From PBB1 sp040400875 (GTDB taxonomy: Bacteria > Pseudomonadota > Gammaproteobacteria > Burkholderiales > Burkholderiaceae_C): a stretch of 23,884 bases of DNA. The notes under the pieces were generated by a model, which did no database searches, had not been told where the DNA came from, and saw nothing but the letters and a program-made list of their open reading frames with translations. The position numbers and the translations under genes were made by a program. Each line of letters opens with the position of its first letter. Position 1 is the stretch's first letter. This document shows positions 1 to 8,331 of the stretch, piece by piece. Location of the stretch: contig JBBAPK010000042.1 of assembly GCA_040400875.1 (NCBI GenBank), forward strand, positions 1 to 23,884, given 5' to 3'.

Positions 1-438
1 GAAAAACCGCCGAAGTACTCGCGCGCGGTGATGGAGACCTTGGCCATCATTGCCTACCGTCAACCCGTGACGCGCGGTGACATCGAAGACATCCGTGGCG
101 TGGCCGTGACCAGCCAGATCATCAAGCAGCTCGAGGATCGAGGCTGGGTCGAGTCGATCGGCTACCGCGAGGCGCCTGGCCGTCCGGCGCTGTTGGCGAC
201 CACGCGAGCCTTCCTGGATGACCTCGGGCTGGCCAGTCTGGATGCGCTTCCGCTGATCGAGGGGCAAGGCCTTCGTCGGATGGCCTTGAACGAATCCTCG
301 GAAGATCTTTTGCCACGGCAAGCCCTTTTGATCGACGACGAGCTTGCCAACGAACCGCCCATGGCGGCCGACCACACCCTACCGAGCGCCCAAACCGATG
401 TGGCGGCGGCTTTTGCACCTATGGAACGCAACGAATGA
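1..438 (+). CDS. scpB: ScpB, segregation and condensation protein B (3' part, 5' end cut by window edge)
   Basis: The frame is open from base 1 to the TGA at 436-438 (145 codons), so the true start lies outside the window. The visible part holds the hallmark ScpB segment ETLAIIAYRQPVTRGDIEDI, part of the second winged-helix domain, followed by GWVESIGYREAPGRPALLATT. ScpB forms a complex with ScpA and the Smc ATPase, which compacts the chromosome and helps separate replicated origins. The last 50 or so residues are a low-complexity, probably disordered tail of the kind common on betaproteobacterial ScpB. The stop overlaps the rluB start in an ATGA, implying translational coupling; scpB-rluB adjacency is widespread in bacteria. 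Identity is secure; the missing N-terminus is only due to the window boundary. Confidence 0.93.
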   Translation, partial: EKPPKYSRAVMETLAIIAYRQPVTRGDIEDIRGVAVTSQIIKQLEDRGWVESIGYREAPGRPALLATTRAFLDDLGLASLDALPLIEGQGLRRMALNESSEDLLPRQALLIDDELANEPPMAADHTLPSAQTDVAAAFAPMERNE

Positions 439-2198
439 ACGACATCCCCGAACACGAAGCCGATCCCGATGGCGATGAAAACGCTGCTGCGCCTGCTCAA
501 GTTCAAGCCGAGGTGGTGGCCAAGCCAGCCACCCGCAGGCGCACTGCAAAGCCGGCGCTGGCAGCCGCACCGCCAGACCCAGCCCCTGAGCCGCAGTCTG
601 TGGCAGGCGAGTCTTTGAAGCCCCTCGAGGTGGCCGATGCTGCCGCCGAGCCCGCCGATGAAGACGACGAGGCGGTCGAGCCGGCGGGGCCCGTCGTCGA
701 GCCCGCGGTGGCAGCAGAGGTGTTTGCTAAGGTGCTGTCGGGCGAGTTCGATGTTGAGCTGCCCGAAGAGCCCGAGGCCGCGACGCATCCCAAGCGGGTG
801 CTGCGCCCGGAGCCCGAGGCCCCCAAGCTGCACAAGGTGCTGGCTCAGTCGGGCATCGGCTCGCGCCGTGACATGGAACAGGCCATCGCCGATGGCCAAG
901 TGGAGGTCAACGGCCAGCCTGCGCACACCGGGCAGCGGGTCTCCTTTGGCGACCAGGTCAAGGTCAATGGCAAGCCGGTTCGCATCCGCATCATTCCGCC
1001 GCCGCCGCGCATCATTGCGTACCACAAGCCCACTGGCGAGGTGGTCACCCACGACGACCCTGAGCACCGCCCCACTGTGTTCCGCCGCTTGCCACGACTG
1101 CCGCATGGCAAATGGCAATCGGTGGGCCGGCTCGACATCAACACCGAGGGGCTGCTGCTGTTCACCAATTCAGGTGATCTGGCGAACCGGTTGATGCACC
1201 CGCGCTTTGGCGTGGAGCGCGAGTACGCGGTGCGCGTGCTGGGCACGCTCGATGCCGAATCGAAAGCGATGCTGCTCGAGGGCGTGGCCATCGAGGGGCA
1301 ACCGGCCAGTTTTCGCTCGATCGAAAACGGCGGCGGAGAGGGGCTCAACCACTGGTATCGCGTGGTCATCACCGAGGGCCGCAACCGCGAGGTGCGAAAA
1401 CTCTTCGAGGCCGTCGATCTCACGGTCAGCCGCCTGATCCGCATCCGCTACGGTTGCGTGGTCTTGCCGCGTGGGCTCAAGCGTGGCGTGTGGGTGGATC
1501 TGGAAGATGGTGACGTGCGCGCCATTCGGCGTCTGGCAGGCGGAGAAACTGAGGGCGCGCCTCGCGAGGGGCGTGGCAACGGGCGCGACAACCCGCGTGA
1601 CAACCCGCGCGACAACAACGCCCGTCCGCCGCGCGGGCGCGACAAGCCGGCGCAGGCCGAGCACCGCAACGATCGCCCCCCCCGCGCCCAAGTCGATCGC
1701 GATCGACCGCACAACGAGCCGCGCGGGCCGCGCCCACCCGCGGCTGAAGTGCCGATGCGCGCCGAACACGCCGCAGTCGAAGACCGCGCGCCGCGTAACG
1801 ACGACCTCGACGATGACTTTGATCCGTCGCGCATTCCCAATCCGCTGGAGCAGACCTTTGACAAGCGCTTCGTGCAAAACCCGCGCAGCCCGGCGGGCGG
1901 CAGAGGCTTTCGCAGCGGCGGCGGCGGCTTTGGTGCGGGTGGCAGCGCGCCGCCAGCGTCGCCCAAGAAAGGCGACGGTCCCAGGCAGCCTGATCCCATG
2001 CAGACCTCGATGGGCTACATCGGCGCAGATGCCTTTCATCGCAAGGGCCCCCGGGGTGGCGGTGGCGGTGGGGGCCAAGGCCAAGGTGGCGGTGGTGGCG
2101 GCAGCCGAGGCGGCAACTTCGGCGGTGGTGGCTCGGGCGGTGGGGGTGGCGGAGGTGGCGGCGGAGGCGGAGGCGGAGGTGGCCGTCGCGGACGCTGA
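435..2198 (+). CDS. rluB: RluB-type 23S rRNA pseudouridine synthase with long disordered ends
   Basis: 587 residues. RluB converts U2605 of 23S rRNA to pseudouridine. Residues about 1-130 are an Ala/Pro/Glu-rich extension. An S4 RNA-binding domain follows (about 131-180, LHKVLAQSGIGSRRDMEQAI), then the catalytic RsuA/RluB fold, with the nucleophilic Asp in GRLDINTEGLL at about residue 234 and the fold ending near 365. Residues 370-587 are low complexity: first Arg/Asp/Asn/Pro-rich, then almost pure glycine with Arg, Phe and Asn, ending in RRGR. E. coli RluB is roughly half this length, so the enzyme core is normal and the excess is disordered sequence. The start ATG at 435 overlaps the scpB stop. 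RluB rather than RluE or RsuA is inferred from the scpB neighbour and the overall form. Confidence 0.92.
   Translation: MNDIPEHEADPDGDENAAAPAQVQAEVVAKPATRRRTAKPALAAAPPDPAPEPQSVAGESLKPLEVADAAAEPADEDDEAVEPAGPVVEPAVAAEVFAKVLSGEFDVELPEEPEAATHPKRVLRPEPEAPKLHKVLAQSGIGSRRDMEQAIADGQVEVNGQPAHTGQRVSFGDQVKVNGKPVRIRIIPPPPRIIAYHKPTGEVVTHDDPEHRPTVFRRLPRLPHGKWQSVGRLDINTEGLLLFTNSGDLANRLMHPRFGVEREYAVRVLGTLDAESKAMLLEGVAIEGQPASFRSIENGGGEGLNHWYRVVITEGRNREVRKLFEAVDLTVSRLIRIRYGCVVLPRGLKRGVWVDLEDGDVRAIRRLAGGETEGAPREGRGNGRDNPRDNPRDNNARPPRGRDKPAQAEHRNDRPPRAQVDRDRPHNEPRGPRPPAAEVPMRAEHAAVEDRAPRNDDLDDDFDPSRIPNPLEQTFDKRFVQNPRSPAGGRGFRSGGGGFGAGGSAPPASPKKGDGPRQPDPMQTSMGYIGADAFHRKGPRGGGGGGGQGQGGGGGGSRGGNFGGGGSGGGGGGGGGGGGGGGGRRGR
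1583..1618 (+). repeat. Three 12-bp tandem units inside rluB
   Basis: Three consecutive units of the form GCGCGACAACCC (second unit with T at position 4, third ending AA) encode the Arg-Asp-Asn-Pro repeat in the RluB tail. They lie in frame, so loss or gain of a unit would change only the tail length. Confidence 0.85.
2055..2183 (+). repeat. GGN (glycine codon) low-complexity tract at the rluB 3' end
   Basis: Nearly continuous GGT/GGC/GGA codons, interrupted by Gln-Gly, Ser-Arg and Asn-Phe codons, encode a glycine tail of about 43 residues. Because the tract is made of imperfect GGN triplets it is a likely site of replication slippage and of length differences between strains. Confidence 0.9.
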
Positions 2199-2222
2199 TT
2201 CAGCGAGTCGCCACAGTAGAAT
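2195..2222 (+). promoter_or_regulatory. Putative promoter of ndk and the following cluster
   Basis: TAGAAT at 2217-2222 differs from the sigma-70 -10 consensus by one base. A poor -35 candidate, CTGATT at 2195-2200, sits 16 nt upstream, straddling the end of rluB. The 66-bp rluB-ndk gap is the largest break in this part of the cluster, and an AGGA at 2252-2255 lies 9 nt before the ndk ATG. The call rests on one hexamer and the location. Confidence 0.4.
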
Positions 2223-2264
2223 TCGAGGCTTTTTTAGACACTTTATTTCACAGGAATCCATCTC

Positions 2265-2690
2265 ATGGCCACCGAACGCACGCTTTCCATCATCAAGCCC
2301 GACGCCGTCGCCAAGAACGTCATTGGCCAGATCTACACCCGCTTCGAAGCTGCAGGCCTCAAGGTGATCGCAGCACGCATGGCACACCTCTCACGCGGTG
2401 AGGCCGAGGCCTTCTACGCGGTGCACAAGGCACGTCCGTTCTTCAAGGATCTGGTTGATTTCATGATTTCCGGCCCGGTCATGATCCAAGCCCTCGAAGG
2501 CGAAAACGCCATCATCAAGAACCGCGATCTGATGGGTGCTACCGACCCCAAGAAGGCCGAAAAGGGCACCATCCGCGCTGATTTCGCAGACAGCATCGAC
2601 GCCAATGCCGTGCACGGATCGGACGCAGCGGACACCGCCGCGCAAGAGATTGCCTTCTTCTTCCCCGGCGCGAACGTCTACTCCCGCTGA
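2265..2690 (+). CDS. ndk: Nucleoside diphosphate kinase
   Basis: 141 residues, the usual length for bacterial Ndk. It transfers the gamma phosphate of ATP to other (d)NDPs through a phosphohistidine, balancing the NTP and dNTP pools in the cytoplasm. The N-terminal TERTLSIIKPDAV and the active-site motif NAVHGSD are present, with His117 as the phospho-acceptor, the same number as in E. coli. An AGGA 9 nt upstream supports the ATG at 2265. It opens the ndk-rlmN-pilF-rodZ-ispG-hisS-yfgM-bamB-der order also known from Pseudomonas. Nothing unusual is seen in the protein. Confidence 0.98.
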   Translation: MATERTLSIIKPDAVAKNVIGQIYTRFEAAGLKVIAARMAHLSRGEAEAFYAVHKARPFFKDLVDFMISGPVMIQALEGENAIIKNRDLMGATDPKKAEKGTIRADFADSIDANAVHGSDAADTAAQEIAFFFPGANVYSR

Positions 2691-2721
2691 GTCTTAGACC
2701 GAACGGCCAAACGGGCCTGCC

Positions 2722-3900
2722 ATGACTGCCGTCAACCTGCTCGACTTTGATCTGGCCGGCTTGACGGCGTACTGCGAGCAACTGGGCGAAAAGCGGTTCA
2801 GGGCCACACAGCTCTTCCGCTGGATCCATCAGCGAGGCGCCTGCGACTTTTCGCAGATGTCCGATCTGGCCAAGTCGTTGCGAACGCGACTTGGCGGCGT
2901 GGCTGAAGTTCGCGTGCCCGCGGTGCTCAGCGAGCAGGCCTCGGCCGACGGCACAATCAAGTGGCTTTTTGATGTCGGTGGCGGCGATGCGATCGAAACC
3001 GTGTTCATCCCCGAGGACGACCGCGGAACGCTTTGCGTATCGTCGCAGGCCGGCTGCGCGGTTGGCTGCCGCTTTTGCTCCACTGGCCATCAGGGCTTCA
3101 GTCGCAACCTGAGCACCGCCGAAATCATCGGCCAGTTGTGGTTTGCCGAGCACCATCTGCGCGCTCGGCTGCAACTGCCCGAAGGCACCCGTGCGATCAC
3201 CAACGTGGTGATGATGGGCATGGGCGAGCCGCTGCAAAACTATGCCGCGCTGCTGCCCGCACTGCGCGTCATGCTCGATGACCACGGCTACGGTTTGTCG
3301 CGCCGCAGGCTCACGGTGTCAACCTCGGGCGTGGTGCCCATGATGGACCGTCTGCGTGAGGATTGCCCGGTGGCGCTTGCCGTGTCGCTGCACGCGCCTG
3401 GTGATGTCCTGCGCGATGACCTGGTGCCGCTCAACCGCAAATATCCGCTGGCCGAGTTGCTCGCGGCCTGCGGACGGTATCTGGAGTCGGCCCCGCGCGA
3501 CTTCATCACCTTCGAGTACTGCATGCTCGATGGCGTCAACGATGCGATCGAGCATGCCGAGCAACTGGTCAGGCTGGTGCGTGGCGCCGTGAGCGATCCG
3601 GTGTCATGCAAGTTCAACCTGATCCCGTTCAACCCCTTTGCCGCTTCCGGTTTGCTGCGCAGTCCGCGCGAGCGTGTGACCGAGTTTGCTCGCGTGCTGC
3701 AAGACGCCGGCATCGTGACCACCATCCGCAAGACGCGCGGCGATGACATTGATGCCGCCTGCGGGCAGTTGGCCGGTGAAGTGCAAGACCGCACGCGCAT
3801 CGAGCAGCGGCTTGCGAATCGTTTGCCGATACCCATCATTGCGGTGGATGCCTCGGTGTCGCGTGGTGCGACCACGATGGGCATTGAAGGCCGCGCATGA
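2722..3900 (+). CDS. rlmN: Dual-specificity RNA methyltransferase RlmN
   Basis: 392 residues. This radical-SAM enzyme makes 2-methyladenosine at A2503 of 23S rRNA and at A37 of several tRNAs, so it affects the peptidyl-transferase exit tunnel and decoding accuracy. The N-terminal NLLDFDLAGL and RATQLFRWIHQRG are typical. The radical-SAM cysteines CxxxCxxC are at 112, 116 and 119. Cys105 and Cys347 match the two extra catalytic cysteines of E. coli RlmN (118 and 355), so the methyl-cysteine mechanism should be intact. The gene follows ndk after 31 nt, and its stop overlaps the pilF start in an ATGA. Confidence 0.97.
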   Translation: MTAVNLLDFDLAGLTAYCEQLGEKRFRATQLFRWIHQRGACDFSQMSDLAKSLRTRLGGVAEVRVPAVLSEQASADGTIKWLFDVGGGDAIETVFIPEDDRGTLCVSSQAGCAVGCRFCSTGHQGFSRNLSTAEIIGQLWFAEHHLRARLQLPEGTRAITNVVMMGMGEPLQNYAALLPALRVMLDDHGYGLSRRRLTVSTSGVVPMMDRLREDCPVALAVSLHAPGDVLRDDLVPLNRKYPLAELLAACGRYLESAPRDFITFEYCMLDGVNDAIEHAEQLVRLVRGAVSDPVSCKFNLIPFNPFAASGLLRSPRERVTEFARVLQDAGIVTTIRKTRGDDIDAACGQLAGEVQDRTRIEQRLANRLPIPIIAVDASVSRGATTMGIEGRA

Positions 3901-4724
3901 CAAGCATTTGTCTGTCTCGCGGTGTGTTCTGGGGCTTGGCCTTGGCTTTGTCGCTCGGAGGGTGCGTGCATCACAGCACCGAAGGCCTGCCGGGGCTGCC
4001 GTCTGCCACCGACCCGAAGGACCGCATCACCGCTTCGGATGAGCCTGAGGCGTCCAAACGCGCACGCATTCGTCTGGAGTTGGCGGGTACCTATTTCGAC
4101 CGGGGCCAGATGACCACTGCGCTGGACGAGGTCAAACGCTCGATTTCCGCTGATCCGAATGTGGCCGCTGCGTTCAACCTGCGCGGCCTGATCTACGCGA
4201 ATCTGGGCGACAGCCGATTGGCCGAAGAAAGTTTCAAGCGTGCGCTGCAACTGGACCCGCGCGACACCGACGCGATGCAGAACTACGGCTGGTACCTGTG
4301 CCAGCAGTCACGCTTCGACGAGGCCGACGCGTTGTTCATGCGCGCTCTGAAATCCCCGCAGTACCGTGACAGCCCGCGCACCTTGCTGACGCAGGGGGTG
4401 TGCCAGGCGCGCGGCGGCAAACTCGATGATGCCGAGCGTACGCTGCTTCGTGCTTTCGCCCTCGAGCCTGCGAACCCGGCGATTTCGGTCAATCTCAGCG
4501 AAGTCCTTTACCGAAAGGGCGAGTTCGACCGAGCACGCTTCTATATTCGGCGGGTCAATTCCTCGCCCGAACTCATGAGCGCACAGACCCTGTGGTTGGC
4601 CATTCGGATCGAGAACAAACTCGGCAACCGGGCGGGCGTTGCCAGCTTGGGTGATCAGTTGCGCAACAAATTCGCGCAGTCTCCTGAGGCTGCTGCGCTG
4701 GCGGATGGGCGGTTCGATGAGTGA
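3897..4724 (+). CDS. pilW: Type IV pilus biogenesis/stability lipoprotein PilF (PilW), TPR protein
   Basis: 275 residues. A signal peptide ends in the lipobox LGGC, making Cys23 the likely lipidated residue and placing the protein on the inner face of the outer membrane. Tetratricopeptide repeats follow from about residue 50 (AFNLRGLIYANLGDSRLAEE, ALQLDPRDTDAMQNYGWYL). In Pseudomonas and Neisseria this lipoprotein acts as the pilotin that brings the PilQ secretin to the outer membrane or stabilises it. Its position between rlmN and rodZ is the same as in Pseudomonas aeruginosa, which supports the call. The start overlaps the rlmN stop by 4 bp and the end overlaps the next gene by 8 bp. No other pilus gene lies in the window. 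Confidence 0.9.
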   Translation: MTSICLSRGVFWGLALALSLGGCVHHSTEGLPGLPSATDPKDRITASDEPEASKRARIRLELAGTYFDRGQMTTALDEVKRSISADPNVAAAFNLRGLIYANLGDSRLAEESFKRALQLDPRDTDAMQNYGWYLCQQSRFDEADALFMRALKSPQYRDSPRTLLTQGVCQARGGKLDDAERTLLRAFALEPANPAISVNLSEVLYRKGEFDRARFYIRRVNSSPELMSAQTLWLAIRIENKLGNRAGVASLGDQLRNKFAQSPEAAALADGRFDE

Positions 4725-5616
4725 TCAGGAAACAGTCGTTGACCCGGGGCGCAAGAGCGCGGGAACCATGTTGCGTGAGGCGCGGCAGGCTCGCGGTGTG
4801 CACATTGCCGCGCTCTCGGTGTCGATCAAGGTCTCGCAGCGCAAGCTCGAGTTGCTCGAGCAAGACCGTCTGTCCGAACTACCGGATGCGACCTTTGCAC
4901 GCGCTCTGGCGCAAACCATGTGCCGCAGCCTGAAGATCGATCCAGCCCCTGTTCTGGCGGCGTTGCCGCAGGCTTCGGGATACCGGCTCGAATCGATGGA
5001 CGAAGGCATCAAGTTGCCCTTTCGCGAACGTCCCGGCCGTCATGAACCGGAGTCGTGGTCGGTGCTGCTGTCGCCAGCGGTGTGGGTGCCTGCGCTGATC
5101 GTCGTGGGCGCGGTTTTTGTTTACCTCATGCCCGAGGACTGGGTCGAGCGACTGCGGGGCACCCAGCTTACCCAGGATGCGCCGCCAGCCGTGGTTCAGC
5201 CAGCGGCCTTGGTGGTGCAGCCGGTGGTGGAGCCGGCATCCGCTGCGGCCGTATCGGCCGAGGCTTCGGCGCCACTTGATGCGTCGGTCGAACCCACCGC
5301 GGCCGATTCGAGGGTGGAAACCGTTCACTCGGTTCCGGATGCGGTTGCCATGCCCGAGCCCGCTGCATCCGCGCTCGGCACGGGACCTTTGCGAATGAAA
5401 GCCACCGAGCCCTCGTGGGTCGAGGTGGTCGATTCCCGCTCGCAGATTTTGCTGACTCGCGTGTTGCAACCCGGCGAAACGGTGGTGCTTGACGGTGCCA
5501 TTCCGCTGCGTGTCACAGTGGGAAATTCGGCGGGGACCCAGTTGTCTTTCAAGGGCGTGCCCGTGGACTTGGCCGCATCGACGCGGGACAACGTGGCGCG
5601 GCTCGAACTCAAATAG
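4717..5616 (+). CDS. rodZ: RodZ-like helix-turn-helix membrane protein
   Basis: 299 residues from the ATG at 4717, which overlaps the end of pilF by 8 bp; an in-frame ATG at 4705 would add four residues. The N-terminus is a cytoplasmic HTH_25/Xre-like domain (AGTMLREARQARGVHIAALS) ending near residue 80. One transmembrane segment follows at about 119-138 (VWVPALIVVGAVFVYLM), then a Pro/Ala/Val-rich periplasmic linker and a C-terminal DUF4115 beta domain (about 225-299). RodZ links MreB filaments to the wall-elongation machinery and sets rod shape. In some bacteria this locus is annotated only as a helix-turn-helix protein, so function in shape control is inferred from architecture and from the conserved place before ispG. 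Confidence 0.88.
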   Translation: MSDQETVVDPGRKSAGTMLREARQARGVHIAALSVSIKVSQRKLELLEQDRLSELPDATFARALAQTMCRSLKIDPAPVLAALPQASGYRLESMDEGIKLPFRERPGRHEPESWSVLLSPAVWVPALIVVGAVFVYLMPEDWVERLRGTQLTQDAPPAVVQPAALVVQPVVEPASAAAVSAEASAPLDASVEPTAADSRVETVHSVPDAVAMPEPAASALGTGPLRMKATEPSWVEVVDSRSQILLTRVLQPGETVVLDGAIPLRVTVGNSAGTQLSFKGVPVDLAASTRDNVARLELK

Positions 5617-5620
5617 GAGG
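5615..5620 (+). promoter_or_regulatory. Shine-Dalgarno AGGAGG that decides the ispG start
   Basis: A consensus AGGAGG overlaps the rodZ stop codon. It is 7 nt from the ATG at 5628 but only 1 nt from the ATG at 5622, so the second ATG is the likely start. Confidence 0.8.
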
Positions 5621-5627
5621 CATGACG

Positions 5628-6908
5628 ATGGACTTTTTTGCCAGCGACGAATTCATCGAGTCGGCTCGCCCGGCGGCCAAGCGCACACGCCAGGCCGAGG
5701 TGCGCTGGGGTTCACGCGTGGTGACCATCGGCGGCTCGGCACCGGTTCGTGTGCAGTCGATGACCAACACCGACACCGTCGACGTGATTGGCACCGCGAT
5801 CCAGGTCAAGGAGCTCGCGGTGGCGGGGTCGGAGCTGGTGCGCATCACGGTCAACACGCCTGAGGCCGCGGCGGCGGTGCCGCACATTCGCGACCAGCTC
5901 GACCGCATGGGCATCGACGTGCCGCTGGTGGGTGACTTTCACTTCAACGGCCACCGCCTGCTCAGCGAGCACCCGGCTTGCGCCGAGGCGCTGTCGAAGT
6001 ACCGCATCAATCCCGGCAACGTCGGTAAGGGCGACAAGGGCGATCGGCAGTTTGGGCAGATGATCGAGATCGCCGCACGCCACGACAAGGCGGTTCGCAT
6101 CGGCGTGAATTGGGGCAGCCTCGATTCCGACTTGCTGGCCCAAATGATGGACGACAACGCACGGCTGCCCCAGCCGCGCGAGCCGCAGCAAATCATGTAC
6201 CGCGCGCTCATCACATCGGCCATCACATCGGCACGGCGCGCTGAAGAGCTGGGCTTGCGTGGTGACCAGATCATCCTGTCTTGCAAGATGTCGGGCGTGC
6301 AGGATCTGGTCAGCGTGTATCGCGCGCTGGCTCAGCGTTGCGATTACGCGCTGCACCTCGGCCTGACGGAAGCCGGCATGGGCACCAAGGGCACGGTGGC
6401 CTCGGCCACGGCACTCGCCTTGCTGCTGCAAGAAGGCATCGGCGACACCATCCGCGTGTCGCTCACGCCGCAGCCCGGCGAAGCGCGCACCCAGGAGGTG
6501 GTGGTGGCGCTCGAGGTGTTGCAGTCGCTGGGCCTGCGATCGTTCAACCCCAGCGTCACCGCCTGCCCGGGTTGTGGGCGCACCACCAGCACCACCTTCC
6601 AGGAACTCGCCAAGCGGATCGACGATCACCTGCGTGCGCAGATGCCGGTATGGCGGGCGCGCTACCCCGGCGTCGAGTCCATGAAGGTGGCGGTGATGGG
6701 TTGCATCGTCAACGGCCCCGGCGAGAGCAAGCATGCCGACATCGGCATCAGCCTGCCTGGCACCGGAGAAGCGCCAGCGGCGCCCGTTTTCATCGATGGT
6801 GAAAAGGCACTGACCCTGCGCGGCGAACGCATCGCTGAGGAATTCCACGCGCTGGTCGAGTCCTACATCGAAAAAAGATACGGTGCAGCTGCTGACGTCG
6901 TGAGCTGA
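5628..6908 (+). CDS. ispG: 4-hydroxy-3-methylbut-2-enyl diphosphate synthase IspG (GcpE)
   Basis: 426 residues from 5628, chosen by the Shine-Dalgarno spacing. IspG reductively opens the cyclic diphosphate MEcPP to HMBPP, the penultimate step of the MEP isoprenoid pathway, using a [4Fe-4S] cluster. Recognisable segments are VQSMTNTDTVDV, the LVGDFHFNGH strand, and KYRINPGNVGKG. Cluster ligands are Cys313 and Cys316 (ACPGCGRTTST) and Cys359 (MGCIVNGPGESKHADIG); the family's three cysteines are all present. It lies 11 nt after rodZ. A 98-bp GC-rich gap separates it from hisS, so a separate hisS promoter is possible although I cannot identify one. Confidence 0.97.
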   Translation: MDFFASDEFIESARPAAKRTRQAEVRWGSRVVTIGGSAPVRVQSMTNTDTVDVIGTAIQVKELAVAGSELVRITVNTPEAAAAVPHIRDQLDRMGIDVPLVGDFHFNGHRLLSEHPACAEALSKYRINPGNVGKGDKGDRQFGQMIEIAARHDKAVRIGVNWGSLDSDLLAQMMDDNARLPQPREPQQIMYRALITSAITSARRAEELGLRGDQIILSCKMSGVQDLVSVYRALAQRCDYALHLGLTEAGMGTKGTVASATALALLLQEGIGDTIRVSLTPQPGEARTQEVVVALEVLQSLGLRSFNPSVTACPGCGRTTSTTFQELAKRIDDHLRAQMPVWRARYPGVESMKVAVMGCIVNGPGESKHADIGISLPGTGEAPAAPVFIDGEKALTLRGERIAEEFHALVESYIEKRYGAAADVVS

Positions 6909-7006
6909 GCATCGCTTGGCCCTGCTGGCCTGCCGAGGCTGCCCCGCTGCCTACGGGTGAGGCCCCGCGCAGCGTGGCGAGTGCCCACTGAACCATAGAG
7001 AACCGA

Positions 7007-8302
7007 ATGAGCGAAACCATCAAGGCCGTCAAAGGCATGAACGACATCCTGCCGCCCGAGTCGGCGCGGTGGGACTGGCTTGAGGAGCGTGTGCGCTCGC
7101 TGATGTCTCGCCATGGCTATGTCGGCGTGCGTACGCCCATCGTTGAACCGACGGCGCTGTTCGTGCGCGGGCTGGGCGAAGTCACCGACATCGTCGAAAA
7201 GGAGATGTACTCGTTCGAGGATTCGATGAACGGCGACCGGCTCACGCTGCGTCCGGAAAACACCGCTGGCGTGGTGCGCGCCATCACCGAGCATTCCCTG
7301 CTGCGCGATGGGGGCAAACGCCTGTTCTACATCGGCCCGATGTTTCGCCACGAGCGGCCGCAAAAGGGTCGCTACCGGCAGTTCCATCAGGTGGGCGCCG
7401 AGGCGCTGGGCTATGCCGGCCCCGATGTGGATGCCGAACTGATCCTGATGTGTCGCATGCTGTGGCGCGAGCTCGGTCTGGTCGAGGGCCGCGATGTGCG
7501 ACTCGAAATCAACAGCCTGGGCCAGCCCGATGAAAGACGCGCGCATCGCGAAGCCTTGATCGCCCACTTCGAGGCTCATGCCGAACTGCTCGACGAAGAC
7601 GCCAAGCGCCGCTTGCACAGCAATCCGCTGCGCATCCTCGACACCAAGAACCCTGCGATGCAGGCGGTGGTCGAAAGCGCGCCGCAACTGATGTCCTTCC
7701 TGGGCGCCGAATCGCTGGCGCATTTGGATGCGGTTCGCGCCTCGCTGGACGCCGTCGGCCAGCCCTACCGCGTCAACCCGCGTCTGGTGCGGGGCATGGA
7801 CTACTACAACCTCACTGTGTTCGAGTGGGTGACCGAGCGTCTCGGCTCGCAAGGCACGGTGTGCGGCGGCGGGCGTTACGACACGCTGATCGAGCAGCTG
7901 GGCGGAAAACCGGCGCCGGCCGTGGGCTGGGCTTTGGGCATCGAGCGCTTGCTGATGCTGCTGCAAGAAGCCGGAGTCGAAGCCCCTGAAGCGCGGCCCC
8001 ATGCCTATGCAGTGGTGACCCATGCCGCCTCAGTGCCCGTGGCGCTGCGGACCATCGATGCCTTGCGGGGGTGTGGCGTGTCGGTGTTGATGAACGCCGC
8101 GGGGCGCGAGGGTCTGGGCAGTATGAAGTCCCAGTTCAAGCGCGCCGATGCCAGTGGGGCGGATTACGCGCTGATCTTTGGCGATGACGAAGTGTCCAGA
8201 GGCGAAGTCGCGGTCAAGCCGCTGCGCAATGCCGATGAGCCTCAACAGACCTTTGTACTTGCCGAAGTGAGCCACTGGGCGACGCGACTGCGCAACGCAT
8301 AA
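7007..8302 (+). CDS. hisS: Histidyl-tRNA synthetase
   Basis: 431 residues, normal length. This class II synthetase charges tRNA-His. Motif 2 is FRHERPQKGRYRQFHQ (about 110-126), the HisA loop LVRGMDYYNLTVFEW carries the catalytic Arg at 262, GGRYDTL follows, and motif 3 is VGWALGIERLLML (306-318). The last 100 or so residues form the anticodon-binding domain. AGAGAA just upstream of the ATG is a modest ribosome-binding site. The upstream 98 bp hold no clear promoter or stable hairpin. A catalytically dead paralogue, hisZ, lies 7 kb downstream in the same window. Confidence 0.98.
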   Translation: MSETIKAVKGMNDILPPESARWDWLEERVRSLMSRHGYVGVRTPIVEPTALFVRGLGEVTDIVEKEMYSFEDSMNGDRLTLRPENTAGVVRAITEHSLLRDGGKRLFYIGPMFRHERPQKGRYRQFHQVGAEALGYAGPDVDAELILMCRMLWRELGLVEGRDVRLEINSLGQPDERRAHREALIAHFEAHAELLDEDAKRRLHSNPLRILDTKNPAMQAVVESAPQLMSFLGAESLAHLDAVRASLDAVGQPYRVNPRLVRGMDYYNLTVFEWVTERLGSQGTVCGGGRYDTLIEQLGGKPAPAVGWALGIERLLMLLQEAGVEAPEARPHAYAVVTHAASVPVALRTIDALRGCGVSVLMNAAGREGLGSMKSQFKRADASGADYALIFGDDEVSRGEVAVKPLRNADEPQQTFVLAEVSHWATRLRNA

Positions 8303-8331
8303 TTCCAAGTTACCCGGACATCACCTCATTC

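Noticed and set aside
119..140. Suspected change in NAD(P)HX, Der or other key residues (for example the Der G4 NKAE, residues 119-122)
   Set aside because: The Glu in Der G4 is, from memory, a recurring variant in betaproteobacterial Der proteins. The coordinates given here are residue-scale for Der, and I do not treat it as an anomaly.
1170..2387. 405-residue open frame on the - strand opposite rluB
   Set aside because: It reads the complement of the Gly-rich repeat as Ala/Thr-rich sequence and crosses the ndk promoter region; there is no independent support.
5712..6848. 378-residue - strand open frame opposite ispG
   Set aside because: It is an antisense shadow with His/Arg/Gln-rich composition and no domain; ispG is certain.
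6909..7006. Search for a hairpin, promoter or small RNA in the ispG-hisS gap
   Set aside because: Only 4-bp GGCC self-pairings and no hexamer pair near sigma-70 consensus are visible in this GC-rich 98 bp.
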